A program made the position numbers and the translations under genes. Below are positions 23,620-36,309 of a stretch of DNA of 64,000 bases, piece by piece (position 1 is the stretch's first letter; each line of letters starts with the position of its first letter). Under the pieces are notes generated by a model. The model was not told where the DNA came from and did no database searches. It was given only the letters and a program-made list of their open reading frames with translations. The stretch covers positions 21,967,100-22,031,099 of the forward strand of contig NC_065554.1 in assembly GCF_022605725.1 (NCBI RefSeq), read 5' to 3'. The DNA comes from Anthonomus grandis grandis (taxonomy: Eukaryota; Arthropoda; Insecta; Coleoptera; Curculionidae).

Positions 23620-24640
23620 TATAAAACCGTTAGAAATAAAAAAGAGACTATATGATGAAAAATCTTTGGCATAAAACCAGTTAACTTGGTAATAAAAACG
23701 TCAGGAAAACCGCTAATTTCTGTTCCGTAGTCCATCACTTTTTCCACTTTATTATTAATGAATGCTGATTTGCTACGCTACCATATGTGGCAGTAATAAT
23801 TGAATCAACTTCAGTTTGAAAAGAGGATTTTTCGCAACAAAGATTGTCGAGAGGAAAATTGTTATTTAATTTCTCAAAAATTAACATTAAAACAGTTTTC
23901 TATGGTCTACGATATAATTATCATAAGCTGTTTTTAAAAACTCTTTTCTTATGCAAATTCAAAAAATTAATAACTAAATAAAAAATTAAATGTTATACCC
24001 ATTTAAGTTATGCATTTGCAAAAGCTGTACATTTTATATGTTTAATGCTGTTAAAAAGTCATTATTATTATAACATTTATTTTGTTTAAAGATTAGGTAA
24101 CAATTTTTTTAAAAGTTCTATTAAAGGTCATATAGAAAGAATTCAATCCATTAAAAAGCTAATTATAACCCATTTTAAAAAAACTTTTAATTATATATAT
24201 TACATGTGAATTTTAAATATCAATATTTTATTTACGACTGTCTGAGCAACATAATATTTAATTTACTAATTTATTATTAATTGGGTATAAAACCGAAAAA
24301 GTCTGAAGATAATTATTCGATAAATTGCAACCGGAACCAAAAAAAAAATGAGACTTTATGATAAAAAGTCGCCCACATAAAACCGGTTAACTTCGTAATA
24401 AAAACGTCAGGAAAACCGCTAATTTCTATTCCATAGATTTTCCGCATTGTCCAGAGTATCCGTGCCCGTTGAATTAATTAAATCACTTTTTCCACTTCAT
24501 CGTTAATGAACGCTGATTTGCAATGCCACCGTACGTGGCAGTGACGTTTGAATCAATTTTCAGTTTGAAAAGAGGATCGCTCGTAACAAAGACTTGTGAA
24601 TTGTTAAGAGGAAAATTGATGTTACTGTTAAGGGAGAAGT
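23620..24640 (+). repeat. Tandem segmental duplication, two ~250 bp copies
   Basis: Copy 1 (about 23620-23865) and copy 2 (about 24285-24620) share TATAAAACCG, CATAAAACC(A/G)GTTAACTT, AATAAAAACGTCAGGAAAAC, CGCTAATTTCT, TCACTTTTTCCACTT, ATGAACGCTGATTTGC, GTGGCAGT and CAGTTTGAAAAGAGGAT. The offset is 706 bp before and 749 bp after a 40-45 bp insertion present only in copy 2 (24435-24480). No coding frame is preserved. Confidence 0.8.
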
Positions 24641-25189
24641 TAAAGTGTGAAAATATTACCTGGAAATTATTTTAAAGTTGATTACCAGGATCTATGAGAC
24701 AATCATCAAAAAATTTGTTTATAACTCAAATTTTAATCAAAAAATCTAATGTCTAATCATGATGACTTGATGCGGAAAAAAAATAAATTAAAGGTTTTTT
24801 TTATGGAATGTGCTTGGTTCAAGGATTTTTTGGCCCGTTATTTGAATTTCTGTTAAAGTAATATTTTTTGATATTTCAGTTTATGGACAAAATAACCTTA
24901 TTTTTAAATAAAATATTCCGCCAACACACTGGTAACCTTTCGGTTATATAAGTAAATAAAAGAGTAAAAGAAACCACATTGTAAATTGGGCTCCCAGGTT
25001 ATTATTTATTTTTATTTTGTATAAAATCAACACCTGCTCGCGACGGTGCTTTAAAAGGAAAAAGTCTGAGTTTATTCAGTTAAGGTTAAACAGGATTTTG
25101 TGTTTTAGGAGCATTTTAGAATATGCTTATAATTGTCGTAGGTCACGGTCAATATGTTAAGAGGAACCTGGATTTATTTAGAAAAAATA

Positions 25190-25390
25190 GGAATATATAC
25201 CCTATAAGGTTTGAATGTAGAGGCGGAATAAGAGAGACGAAATTCCTAAAATGTATTTTGCTTCAGAAGCAGAAAGTTGATTAAAGACGTGTCGTCTGCA
25301 TAAGCATATAATTTATTCATTTGTGTTCATTTTACGTTAGTGGGGGTATTTGTGTATATAGAAAATACCAACAACAATTTTAATAATGTA
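25190..25390 (-). pseudogene. Short LINE reverse transcriptase relic
   Basis: The minus strand reads NKLYAYADDTSLINFLLLKQ around 25330-25265, the catalytic YADD loop of a LINE reverse transcriptase. Little else is left; it abuts the LTR start at 25412. Confidence 0.45.
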
Positions 25391-25411
25391 GCGTTTTTCC
25401 TGTTCCCTAGG

Positions 25412-25786
25412 TGTAAATTAAAACAATTGAAAATAGTCAACTAATTTATTTACACACTTCTCTTCGAAAACACGCTTACTTACGACTAATAGAGATATTT
25501 ATTTTTACTGGTTTTATTTAAAACAATTTAAATTTCGCGCTAAGATTCCGAACTTTACTTTACTGAACTGACAACTGACTACTGTCATTGATGCAGCTCC
25601 TTATATACTCGGCAAAATGCTGTTCCGGAAACTTCCTGCTCAACGTTCTTGTTTAAGGACGCCAACTTAGGTTGTTTTATTGTAGATTATAGTAATTAAT
25701 ATAATTAAATTATGGTGCGGTCTTGACGGAAAAAAGTATTGCTGGAGTAACTTCCGCAAAGGGGTGTGTTTCTGAATTACATTACA
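25412..25786 (+). repeat. Probable 5' LTR of a gypsy-type element
   Basis: It begins TGTAAATTAA and ends GAATTACA(TTACA), giving inverted TGTAA/TTACA ends. TATATACTCGG near 25609 could be the TATA region. TGGTGTCAAAAG, a plausible primer-binding site, follows at 25789. A gypsy-type pol relic lies downstream on the same strand. I do not find the 3' LTR. Confidence 0.5.
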
Positions 25787-26056
25787 ACTGGTGTCAAAAG
25801 TAAAGGATTTTCAAAAGCCCAATTTAGGAGGAGAACGAGAAATTACTGGAGGAATAGAAAACATCAAGAGAAGCGAGGCTCTAAACAAGAAAAACAAGAT
25901 AAAAAAAAGAGAAGCATAAGAAGAACGAGATAAAAAATAAGAAGAGAACATTAGTATGCTCCAAAGTAAGTGGCAGTCATGAATAATGAAGATAGAATTT
26001 GCCATTCAAGCAGATCTATTCAGTATTAAATTGTGACATCTTATTGAAAAATTAAG

Positions 26057-27270
26057 ATGTGCTTTCTTTGCATGATATTGACCTGGAAAGTACTGATTTG
26101 GAGCAGCTTCGAATCAATACTGGAGACAATGCTCCGAAATAGGCTTATGAAAATTGTGTTAGGTGGAATGACCTGGGAATCATGCTTAGTTTATCTGGAT
26201 GATGTCATAATACTGGGAACGACATTCAAAGGTCATTTAAAGAATATTCAAGAGGCATTGATTAAGCTCCGAGATCCTGAAACTAAGCCCTAAAAATTGT
26301 TATTTATTTCAGGAAGAAAATCGATACTTCGGCCATGTAATATCAGAAAATTATCTCAAGACTGATCCAGATAAAATAGAAACAATCAAAAATTGAGCAC
26401 GATCTACTGATAACCAGCAGTTAAGAAGCATTCTGGGCCTTTGTATATATTACAAAAGATTTGTAAGAAATTTTGTTCATCTTCTCTACAAAGTGCTCTA
26501 GCAAAATCTGTCATGAGTTTACGGAGGAGAGAAGGCTATTAAGTTGGTCAGCATGTTGGGAAAAAGCGTTTCAGGAACTTAAAATAGCACTGTTCACATA
26601 TCCATAGTGCAACCTACCCGATTCCTAGACAAACTTTTATTTTGTGCTCAATTTAAGCAATGTTGGAATTAGAACCGTCCTTTCACAAAATTATGAAGAC
26701 TCATCATCTTCAAGTACTAGCTTATTTTAGCGTTATCAAAACCAGAAGGAAACTATTGTATGATCAGACAAGACTTATTGGGCAGCAGTAATAGCTATTA
26801 AAGATTTCATAAATATTTGTATGATCAAGGATTTATGCTTAGGACTGGACATACTTCACTAAAATGGCTGTTTCAGTTTAAAGACCTCGGAGGACAAATA
26901 GCAAGGTGGATTTAACGGCTACAATCACTTAACATAGGAAATGCGAACATCACCAAAATGCCGATGCTTTATTCAGACAACCTTTTATTGAAACATCTTA
27001 ACATTGTCCTAAAAAGGAATTGAAACCACAGCTAGAGATATTTGCTTGTCATCATATTGGCCTTACATTCCTGAAGAATGGGATGCAACTAGTATAGGCT
27101 CAGTGTGATGACCCAATATTTGGTCTTATTTATGAACTGCAGTCGAGAAATATTAAAGCCAGATTGCAAAGATATTTCTGACAAATCTCTAAAACTAACT
27201 GGTCCCAATGGAATTCACTAGTTATATAATAAAACTTGTTTAGGACATAGCCTAAAATCACTTGACGTGG
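26057..27270 (+). pseudogene. Gypsy-type pol relic: RT and RNase H
   Basis: Plus-strand blocks: CLVYLDDVIILGTTFKGHLK (26190-26250, YLDD catalytic loop), then Y(F)GHVIS, LKTDPDKIETIK, LRSILGLCIYYKRFVRNFVH (about 26420-26485), LSWSACWEKAFQELK, then an RNase H part with SYWAAVIAIKDF, TGHTSLKWLFQFKDL, GGQIARWI and HQNADALFRQP (about 26950). LTR-element order is preserved, with many stops and shifts. Gag and protease are missing: only about 260 bp separate the primer-binding site from RT. Confidence 0.75.
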
Positions 27271-30200
27271 ACATTCTGACATTCCACAAATTCGCAAATT
27301 TAAGCTGTGCGTAGACTGCCTGTTCGTATAACTGATTTTGCGTTACAATGCTTCGTTTTTAACTTCAAGAATATATTCTTTATTTTTAATTAAGGATATA
27401 TGATTGAGTGATTAAGGATATATGAAGGATATTTGATACTTAAGATTGAGTAATTGACGCTCCTCAAATTATATTACCCTCATAACTGCTATCTTAGTTG
27501 CTATTTCTTATAGATATTTATGATAGAAATGCCACTAATAATTATCGAATTAATTTCACGTATACCGTGCATAACAAAACCATAATGGCGGGTATCTAGA
27601 GTGGTTGTTGGCTAAATTATTTGATTCAACTATGGAAAAAACTCACTGCAAATAACTGGACAGTTCACAACTTACTTTAAGCAACAAATATAATTAATTT
27701 TCTGCTTTTGAGGTATAATCGAGCAGAACTTGGGAGCAATGGAAACAGCGACCTTACTGTTCTAGCGCCATCTAACCACAAACCGTATAATACTTAAATA
27801 TTTACATACTTATGACTACATGTATGAAGATTATATCGGAATCGGACGTCAGCCATCTTGCTTGGCAAAATTGACAGAAATTACGTTTTTGACATTGCCT
27901 GATGGAACATCACATGAGGTTGTTTTGTTTTTTATTATATGATTTGTATGCCGTGGGGTGTGTTTGTTTATGTAAGATTTTAAATTAATAACTATTTTTT
28001 CCTAAAAAGTGTTTTTTTTTCAATACCAGGGCTAATGTTTTAATTGATTTGCAGCAATTTACGGTTTCCGGTAAGAAAAAGTGATTTTATTTATTACTGT
28101 GATCGTTTTGTATTGTCAATTTTTGGTTACAAGAAATAATTTAAAGTAATTAGATTTCAGGAAAGTTAACTAATAAATATATTAAAGAAAAACATTGTTT
28201 TATTTTCATTTTGAAATTGGTGATATGTTCGTACACTATTGTTAACTGATTATTAAAGTACATTAACTCATTTAAGTATGTTAAATAAAACTGAAGAATT
28301 TTGCTTTATCCTGACCAATATCCGATGCTAATACCTAATCAAAAAGGCTCTATGTTTAATCAGTAACCTTCTTGATAGATATTGCGATTAAACAACAAAA
28401 TGATGAGATTTCTTATTCAATAAAATTCGATTTTCGCGCCTGAATTTAGCCACGCCTTTCTACCATTTTGACTGGTCCAATTAAGCACGTCAAACTGTCA
28501 GGTTAGTTGCCAAGCGAGAGGTCGCTAGCAGATTTGTCAGAGGAATTTCTATCAGTTTGTATGCAACCACTACTTCTCTATAGTTTGGTATTTTGTGCTT
28601 ATAATTGTAATGGCTGTCGATTAGACACTATTTCTTTTTGCTAAATCGAAAATACGACTACTCTTTATTTTTATAAATAAATTCAATAAATTTCATAATC
28701 TGTTGTAGTATTCACAAATTATGCATACTTCTTGTAATTATACTTGCCATTACCAAAACGTAATAAATAACTTTATGAAACCTGAACGAGTATAGTGTGC
28801 GGTTATTACTCGACTTTTAACGTTCTCCATACCCTAATTTTCCAATTTCCGTCAAACGATCCGTCCTATCAGTTTCATCGGCACTTAAGTTCCGAAATTG
28901 AAAACTAAAAGAAACTTCACCGACCTACGTTCGACTTAATTTTTCAAAGGGCGCCCAAATTGACCTCTTTCTATCCGGCACGTTTTGCATAATGGTTTCC
29001 TGAATAGGACCGCTTGTTTTTAAAGTCAAATTTTATGCGGAGAAGTTTGCAATGAACCTGAGTCGGTGTGTGTGTGTGTTCGATAGGGCCTTTTTTGATG
29101 ATTTTTTGCCAGAAGGCGGTGTTATGGACCGTGTTAACGGACACGTGATTTAAGCTGCGTTTTATCTGAGAGATAGCAGGGTCTTTTATCAAATGACAAA
29201 AAGGTTAATTCACCAAGGAAAAATTGGGGTTTTTATGCTCGAATGGGTTAGGTTGTGACAAAGGGCTAGGTGTCGCCCTGTTTAAGAGAAACCCTTGAAA
29301 CTTAATCTACCGAAATTAATACGATTGGGCTTTATTGATAGAAATATATTTTTTATAAGAATCGCATAGCCAATAGATTTAATTCTTCGGGAATTCTAAA
29401 TTATAAAAGTACGCCCCTATACATTTCTCACATGTATTTTTCGCACACGATTCACTTATTTTCATGAGTACAGTTTTATTAGGATCTTTGAAATAAAAGA
29501 TGTTTTTTAGCAGTCACAATCGGCTTAGAAAAGCTGGTAAGAAAGTTTTCTTTACATTTTATAGCACTCTTTTCTATAAAATTTAGATATAAGTACTAAA
29601 CTCAAATTCACACGTTTTTAGGCTCGAAATATGAAAGAATTGAAGAACATTGGACTTCATTTTTCTGAGTTTCATTGTCTTTATGACACTTAAAGGAGAA
29701 GAGCATTGAAAACTTCAAACTTGGAAGCTGCAACACAACCCTTTAGAATTTTGAAGTACAGAATTTCTCATAAGAAAATTGAGCAAAGGTTATTCAGGGT
29801 TTTGTTCACATGATGAACGACGAGAGTTAACACGTTCCCTTAAAGTAATTTAATTTAATTTAAAAAAAATTAAAATGCATTCTCTCTTGCTATACATTGA
29901 TAACCAGTTTAGTTCCTTTAGTTTATGCGAATCATGTTGTCGTCGCCTAATGCCAGGTAGAAGCCAAATGCATGAGTTCTGAGGCTCTATATTGGGAAAA
30001 TACTAGTGCCCCACACAATTATATTTTGGTGTTTTCTCTAAATATTGTCAATGTGAAAAAGAGACTTTAGTGCAGAGTAAAATTTCTTAATATAAAAGAT
30101 TTTGTGTTCACTAAATTAAAGTTTATTGTCTATAAACAAGCTAAGATTTTAAATGCAGGTTTTGAGAGAAATATCAGAGCCACGAACACTTAGTTCACTT

Positions 30201-31629
30201 GATATATTATTATTAATATTATAGTTCACTGGATTTAATTGGAAAAATTTATTTATTTTAAGACGTATATTTTTTGTTTTAAAAAAACTAAATTTTTTAG
30301 TAGGAATGTTTTTTTTTATAATTGCCTAAGCTTATTCACCTTAAAATTCATTTTAGTCACTTTTTTAAGTTTTCTTTATTTTGTATTTTTATATTATATT
30401 GAAATTTTAAAAAGGTAGATTATGTTTGAAAATTGAAATTTTTTTAATGTTTTTTTGTTGCCTTTTTTGCTCAAAATCAGTAAAACGTTCATATTTTTCA
30501 AATCATCTTCTTAAATTTCTTTTATATTTAAATCCATTTATTTAAATTTCCTTTTTAGACAATTTTTTTCATTTTATCATAATTTAAAATTAAAGTAAAA
30601 AGTGCAAATCAATAAAATTTTAACATGTAAAATTTCAACGATATACATAAGCAATTGGATAAACCTTCTTGGGACATTCCTGAGATATGCCTGTTGAGCT
30701 GAATAAAAAAGAATTCACAAAATAAATAAATAATTAGGCAACCATTTTTCTGACAAATTTCACATAAACCTTTCTAAGAACATATTAAAATATACAACTA
30801 TTGTCAGGTTGCAATCGGTAATATAGGACGACTTACCTTATTAAGTAACCTTTTCTCCGGAAAACCAATCACTTTGGGAAAATGCGACTTTTTAAGTTAT
30901 ACACTCCAAACCACATCTTGGAAAGCCCTTTTTTTACAAATTTCAATAACCTTTAAATATTTATCCTAGAGTTTATAGAGGCTCTAGTTTTCCAAGTATT
31001 TTAAGTCTTTCTGAACTACTAGGGCAATTATATCTCTCTTAGGTTCCCAAACCTAAATTTGACTTTTACGTGCATATAATTTAAATATTATTTGAGTTGT
31101 TTATTCGAAATCACCAATTCTGGAACAAGTTGCTGATTACAGGAGAACAATTCCACTTTTTTCGCAGGAAAATAAATAACTTTTATATTGAGACAATTAT
31201 ATCTCTCATCAGCTCTAAGATATGGCTTTTCAAATTAGATAAAATTAGACTTTTATGATACGACTCTAAACGGTAAGATAAGAGAAAGATACAATTCAAG
31301 TTTAACGCTACATATACCAAAAAGTTTAAAAAATTTGGTCATCATTTAAATTTTTATGTATTAAGTCATAGATTTAAAATTTACAAAGAAATATAAATAA
31401 AAATAATAATTATTTCATAATTCATATTGGTTTAAATAATAAAGTAAATCACACACAAGGGTTGGATATACAATATGACCATAGAGAGCAGTGTTTAGAC
31501 AAATAAGTACCTAATCGTTTTTTCGTTCGTTCTGAATACTGTATTAGTACTATTATACTATCGCTGTTACTAATTCAGAACTATGTAATAATATTATTAA
31601 TAATATTGATAATAATACTTATCATCTAT
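27271..31629. other. Non-coding stretch
   Basis: No supportable gene. The part 28.44-29.33 kb is less AT-rich than its surroundings, has a short (GT)n run near 29067 and words such as GTCAAACTGTCAGG (28489) like those near the two gene starts, so it may be regulatory. The parts 27.6-28.1 and 29.4-31.6 kb are plain AT-rich DNA. Confidence 0.45.
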
Positions 31630-32720
31630 CTACTTCAATGACTTAAAGCTCATAGCCAAAGACGACAGCAAGTTTAAAATTCAACTAGGTATAGTAAAAA
31701 AATTCAGCAATTAATTGAAAATGTTCAGACATTAAAAAAGACAAATAAAGCATCAGAATGTAAGAACATTAGAATATTAATGATAAGCAGAGGAGAAAAA
31801 AATTATCCAGGAATACCCCAGAAGAATCAAAAGAAACCTCAAGATTGAGCTCGGAATCAAAAATAAGGTGTTGGCCATTACAACCCTAACAATTCCTATG
31901 TTACAATACAGCTTTAGTAAATATTTACATGGACTCAGGTAGAAATCCAATCAATAAATTGGAAAACAAGAAAGCACCTGACCATCCATGGTGCGCTACA
32001 CCCAAGATCCAATCTAGATAGACTATGCTCCGAGAAGAGAGGTAGAGTACTAGCACTAGCACTATTACTAAAATGGAAGTTCTTGACCTAAAACAACATG
32101 ATAAAAATTTCTTGAACTAGTTTATAGACGAAAAGCGAGGTTATAACATGAGCAAGCTCATGCTCAACATGAACTGAAAAAGATTGAAGCTAAAATAAAA
32201 GAAAAAATTAATTATGAAACAACTGATAAATAAAAAGAAAATGAAATGCAAGGACACTGGAGGTATAGGTCAAATATGAAACTGAAATTGGAAACAAACT
32301 AGCTATCTCAAGACAAACATCAGACAGAATGTTTGACTGTTTAATATGTTATCTCAGCTTATTCGATCCTCACCAAGAAAGACTATCTTGAGCATTACAA
32401 CACAATTTTCATCCACTTTCATAGGAATTTGTGTAAAGAGTACGGCATTAAAGTAAGTGAAACATTGTACGATCTTGAAATAGATTCCAATAAGATCACA
32501 CTCATATGGGACCAAGATATTCATATTAATAGATCTATGGAAATGAAGAAACAATACTTGATTATAGGTAGATGTTTCCATCCCATCTGATTATAATATC
32601 ATAGCTAGAGTTAGAAGTAGGAAGAATATGGGTTATGAGGACAAGAGTAATCCCGGTGGTAATTGGAGTAACAGGGCTTATTTCATAGAACTATCTATAA
32701 AAAAGAGGACATAATTTATT
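31630..32720 (+). pseudogene. LINE relic of R4-like type (RT C-terminus plus endonuclease)
   Basis: Blocks: FNDLKLIAKDDSKFKIQLG (31640-31690), NKVLAITTLTIPMLQYSF (about 31860-31915), LTIHGALHPRSNLDRL (about 31975-32025), RGRVLALALL, and a later DRMFDCLICYLSLFD with IWDQDIHINRSME (about 32505-32545). The order matches the C-terminal half of insect LINEs that place a restriction-like endonuclease behind the RT (R4 group). Stops in every block. Assigning it to R4 rather than a neighbour is inference. Confidence 0.55.
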
Positions 32721-33319
32721 TTTTGCAAAACTTACTGTCGGTCATTTGCTTTGAAATTAATAAAGTATTTTCCTCTCTGTCAAATTTAGATTTTAAAGCT
32801 GTTTTTGTCTGTAAAAAAGCAAAGCTTGAAATACATGTTAATGTATGATTTATATAAGAAAATTGTGTTTTTTTTGTTTTATTACCTGAAGTATCGTAAG
32901 TAGTAACTAATAATTCACTAACTCAGCTTAGTATCGCAGTACAGAGTGCCAGAAATCAATATTATCAGCCTGGTTGATTGATGTAATATGTCTGAACATA
33001 TAATGGATAATGGATAATATATCCTAGTTAACGTGAAGCTCTAAAATAAGAAAATTTGGCCAGTCACTATAATATTGCCTGGATATTAATATTTAAATTT
33101 AAACAAATAATTTTTAACTTCTTTTTTTAAGAGTTTGTGCCAAAAGAACATATCGAGCTTACTTATCGATATATTTTTGAGTGTCGTTTGATGTTTAGGT
33201 ACTTCTGCATAAACAATTTTTTGACTTGTTCTGCTATCCAAAAATCTCATTATTTCTCTAAGAGACCAAGATACAAAATTGACGAAAACAAAGAAAAACA
33301 CAAAGCCACGGTCTCACAA

Positions 33320-33385
33320 CATGTAATAAACGGGCTACACGTATTTCGCTCTAGTTAGAGCCTCATCAGGCTTTTAGAAGCCATC
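33320..33385 (-). ncRNA. Hammerhead-ribozyme-like motif
   Basis: Minus strand, 5' to 3': stem-I strand AAAAGC, CTGATGA box (33369-33363), one extra G, stem II GCTCT-AACT-AGAGC (5 bp, 33361-33348), GAAA (33347-33344), self-complementary TACGTGTA (33343-33336) as a short stem III ending in UA, then stem-I partner GCCCGTTT. All invariant core bases of a type I hammerhead are present. Unusual points are the extra base between CTGATGA and stem II, and a stem III so short that it would work best as a dimer, as reported for Penelope-like retroelements. I see no protein frame nearby. Activity is untested. Confidence 0.55.
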
Positions 33386-34654
33386 CACACACTTCACAGT
33401 ACATAATATAAAACAAGTGGTTTTTTAAGTGCTTTACCCTAAAATTAGACTTTTGAGAAGTAAATAAAGTGCAATTAAGACTAACTCCTTTCTTTTAAAG
33501 ACTTTATCAAGACCAGTATCAAATATCTCATTATTAAGAGTACTCTTACAAATATTCCAGAAGTTTCAATTGCGAAAAGAAGCGAGAAAGACTTATCCTA
33601 CCAGCCTTTCCAGTTAGTGATCACATCTTTGGGTAGCCATTGAGACTTAAAATTTGCAATTCATTGCTTATGGCAATTTAATACTCTTAGTTCTTAAGAA
33701 TTTTAAATGATTGAATGTTCTACCACGGAAGATCAATTATTCAATTTGTTTTATTTAGGCTTACCTTATGATAACCCTATAATACCTATCTACTATCATT
33801 ACTATAATAAAGCTATTTTTAAACCTATTTTCTGCAGACAGAAAGAAGTATATCAACGATTTATAATAAATTAAATCCGAGAAACTTCAGCTGTAATCCA
33901 TTGCCCTAAAACTCAACTAGTTGGAAGGATCCTGATTTAAGTTTTTTGATAGTAGACACCACATAATATGTCTTATCCTATAAAAGATTACTTCTAAACT
34001 CAATAGCTTTAAATCGCTACATACTCCTCGCCTTTTCAAGTGCCTTTTACTACTAAAAAACCGGATAAAATTCATCTGAAAACCAGGCGAAAAACCGTAA
34101 GGAAACTTCAAAAGGAGTTTGGTGAAATATCATTTTACATTTACGGAAAATATGAGCCGCTGCTAAAGAGTGACTTAGAGCGTATTGCCTCGTGGCGTGT
34201 GCCATTTATTTCCTTTATTTTTCCGCTTCTTTCGTTGTAAATAAAATAGACGCGAATACGTTGATGTAATGTTGAAGAAAAAGTGGCGAATTTCACGCGT
34301 ATTTCGGGGGAGGTAGAGAGGGCGGTAATAAATTGTATAGCCTGTTAAACAATGCAAAGATTTAAAGTATCTCCTTCGACACCATCTGCCCATCGAAAGC
34401 CCATTCAAAATAAGAAAAAAATATACGAATATAAATCTCCATACACAAAATCGCATATGTATAAAAGGATGGCACTTAAAGGCGTGTAATTTTCGTGAGG
34501 CGTTATCGCCGAAAACGCATCTCCTTCGTAACGGTAGTTTTGCATAAAAGATAATTTATACAGAGGAGGTTTAAATTGAAAATGAGTTATAGATGGGACC
34601 GGTTGTTAAATTCATATGCCAAATCTCTTGGTAACCGTTAATATTACGAGTGGT
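33386..34654. other. Non-coding stretch
   Basis: Short open frames occur on both strands at 33.9-34.5 kb, but none resembles a known protein. The 34.0-34.6 kb part is richer in GC and CpG than its surroundings and could be regulatory. Confidence 0.4.
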
Positions 34655-35480
34655 CATCAGATTGGAATTTGATTCTATTTGCATTTTCAGATTTTGGTAT
34701 AATATAACTTTCTTTATTAATAAGTACGGTGGTTGAATAAAGCTTAAACGAGTTTAATCTGCTAGAAAAATAATCCTTATATTTTCCAGATCTATAACCT
34801 TTTAGTTATCTAACTACTTACTCCTATTTATTTATTTTGGCAAGCAGTGGTCGAATAAGCAGAAACAGTTTGTTCAGTTTCAGCCTTATACCACTAATTC
34901 ATGAACTTAGATTTGAAAAACCTATTCGTATTTTTAGATTTTGGTATATTATGACTCTCTTCATTATTAAGTTCGGTGGTTGAATAGTTAGCAAATTAAG
35001 ATAAAATTAACAGATAAAATATAGCTTAAACAAGTTTAATCTGCTAGAAAAATATTTCTTAGAATATCCCAATCTATAAATCTTTAATTATGTAACTACT
35101 AACTCCTATTTATTTATTTTGGTCCAGCGGTCGAATAAGCAGCAACAGTTTGTTCTGTTTCAGCCGCATACTACAAATTAATGAAATCAGATTGGAATTT
35201 GATTCTATTCACATTTTCAGATTTTGGTATATTATAACTCTTTTGATAATTAAGTACGGTAGCTGAATAAGCAGCAATATTACGATAAGACTAACAGATA
35301 AAATAAAGCATACACGAGTTTAAATTTGAAGAAAAATACTCCTTAGAATATCCAGATCTATAAGCCTCTAGTCATGTAACTACTGATTCCTATTTATTTA
35401 TTTTGGTAAGTCCAGTGGTCGAATAAGCAGCAACAATTTGTTCAGCTTCAGACTCATGTCACAAATCGATAAAATGTGGT
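34655..35480 (+). repeat. Three tandem copies of a 247-283 bp unit
   Basis: Units start near 34655, 34905 and 35185, with the landmark TTTTGGTAT at 34692, 34939 and 35222. Each contains CAGATTGGAATTTGATTCTA, AAGTACGGTGGTTGAATA, GAGTTTAATCTGCTAGAAAA, CCTATTTATTTATTTTGG and GTCGAATAAGCAGCAACA. Copies 2 and 3 carry an extra stretch of about 36 bp with AACAGATAAAAT. No reading frame is conserved. Confidence 0.85.
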
Positions 35481-35759
35481 CTCAAATTGTATCTTTTGTT
35501 AAATAGGAAGGTTTATAGGACCGGTTGTTTAGGGAGCAAACGGTTAAGTGACTTGTAGTTTGAAATTAAATTATTTGAAAAAAAATAGTCACCAAGCTTG
35601 GTTACAGATTTATTATAGATAGGGTTCAGATTCCATAATAATAAAAAATTGAAACGATCTTTCATAAGCAATAAAAATACCGTAAATGACGCTTTAATAC
35701 GTTATTTTGAAGAGAAAGGGAAGTACTTAATAATACAATGTGTGCAAAACACAAAAAAA

Positions 35760-36130
35760 TATGTGTCAAACTAATTTTAAGTTTCTTCCAGGCATTTTAA
35801 ATTATATTTTAGATATTGCCAGATCTTTGGACCTATTTTTACTTTCATTCCAAGCATTCAGGTCATCTCTTAGATTTTATTAGAATTTTGGATCTATTTC
35901 TAATTTAATATCAGGCACTTTATGTCATTTTAAGATACTTTTAGGCATTCTGAGTCATGTCCCATATTTTCCAGATTTTTAAGCTGCTTTTTATTTGATT
36001 CCAGGCACTTGAAACTAGACATTTCAAGATATCTTTTAATTTTTTTCTGGATTTTAAAGCCATTTCTTATTTTTCTAGATTAATCTGGCAAGTTTTAGAA
36101 AAAATCGTTAAGTAACTTTAAATTCCTGGA
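35760..36130 (+). repeat. Degenerate short-period repeat (TTCCAGGCA family)
   Basis: The clearest array of this family: TTCCAGGCATTTTAAATTAT (35786), TTCCAAGCATTCAGGTCATC (35849), TCAGGCACTTTATGTCATTT (35911), TTAGGCATTCTGAGTCATGT (35942) and TTCCAGGCACTTGAAAC (35999), separated by TTCCAGATTTTTAAGC-like words. Confidence 0.6.
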
Positions 36131-36309
36131 AGAAAATAAAACATAATTTTGACTCTAAAAAAAACATAAAAATATCTTGAAAAACCTTTAGCAAATCACA
36201 AAACAGCTTTACCACTAACCAAAATTCTTTATTTTATTCTCGACATGTGCGTGAGAAGATTAAACCTTTATCTATTATCCTAAAGATGCTTACTTACTAG
36301 ATAATTTTA

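Noticed and set aside
29060..29080. (GT)n run as a Z-DNA or functional repeat
   Set aside because: Only a few repeat units; ordinary short microsatellite.
33917..34456. Overlapping frames of 64-93 codons on both strands
   Set aside because: None resembles a known protein and they overlap each other; composition may be regulatory but nothing can be supported.
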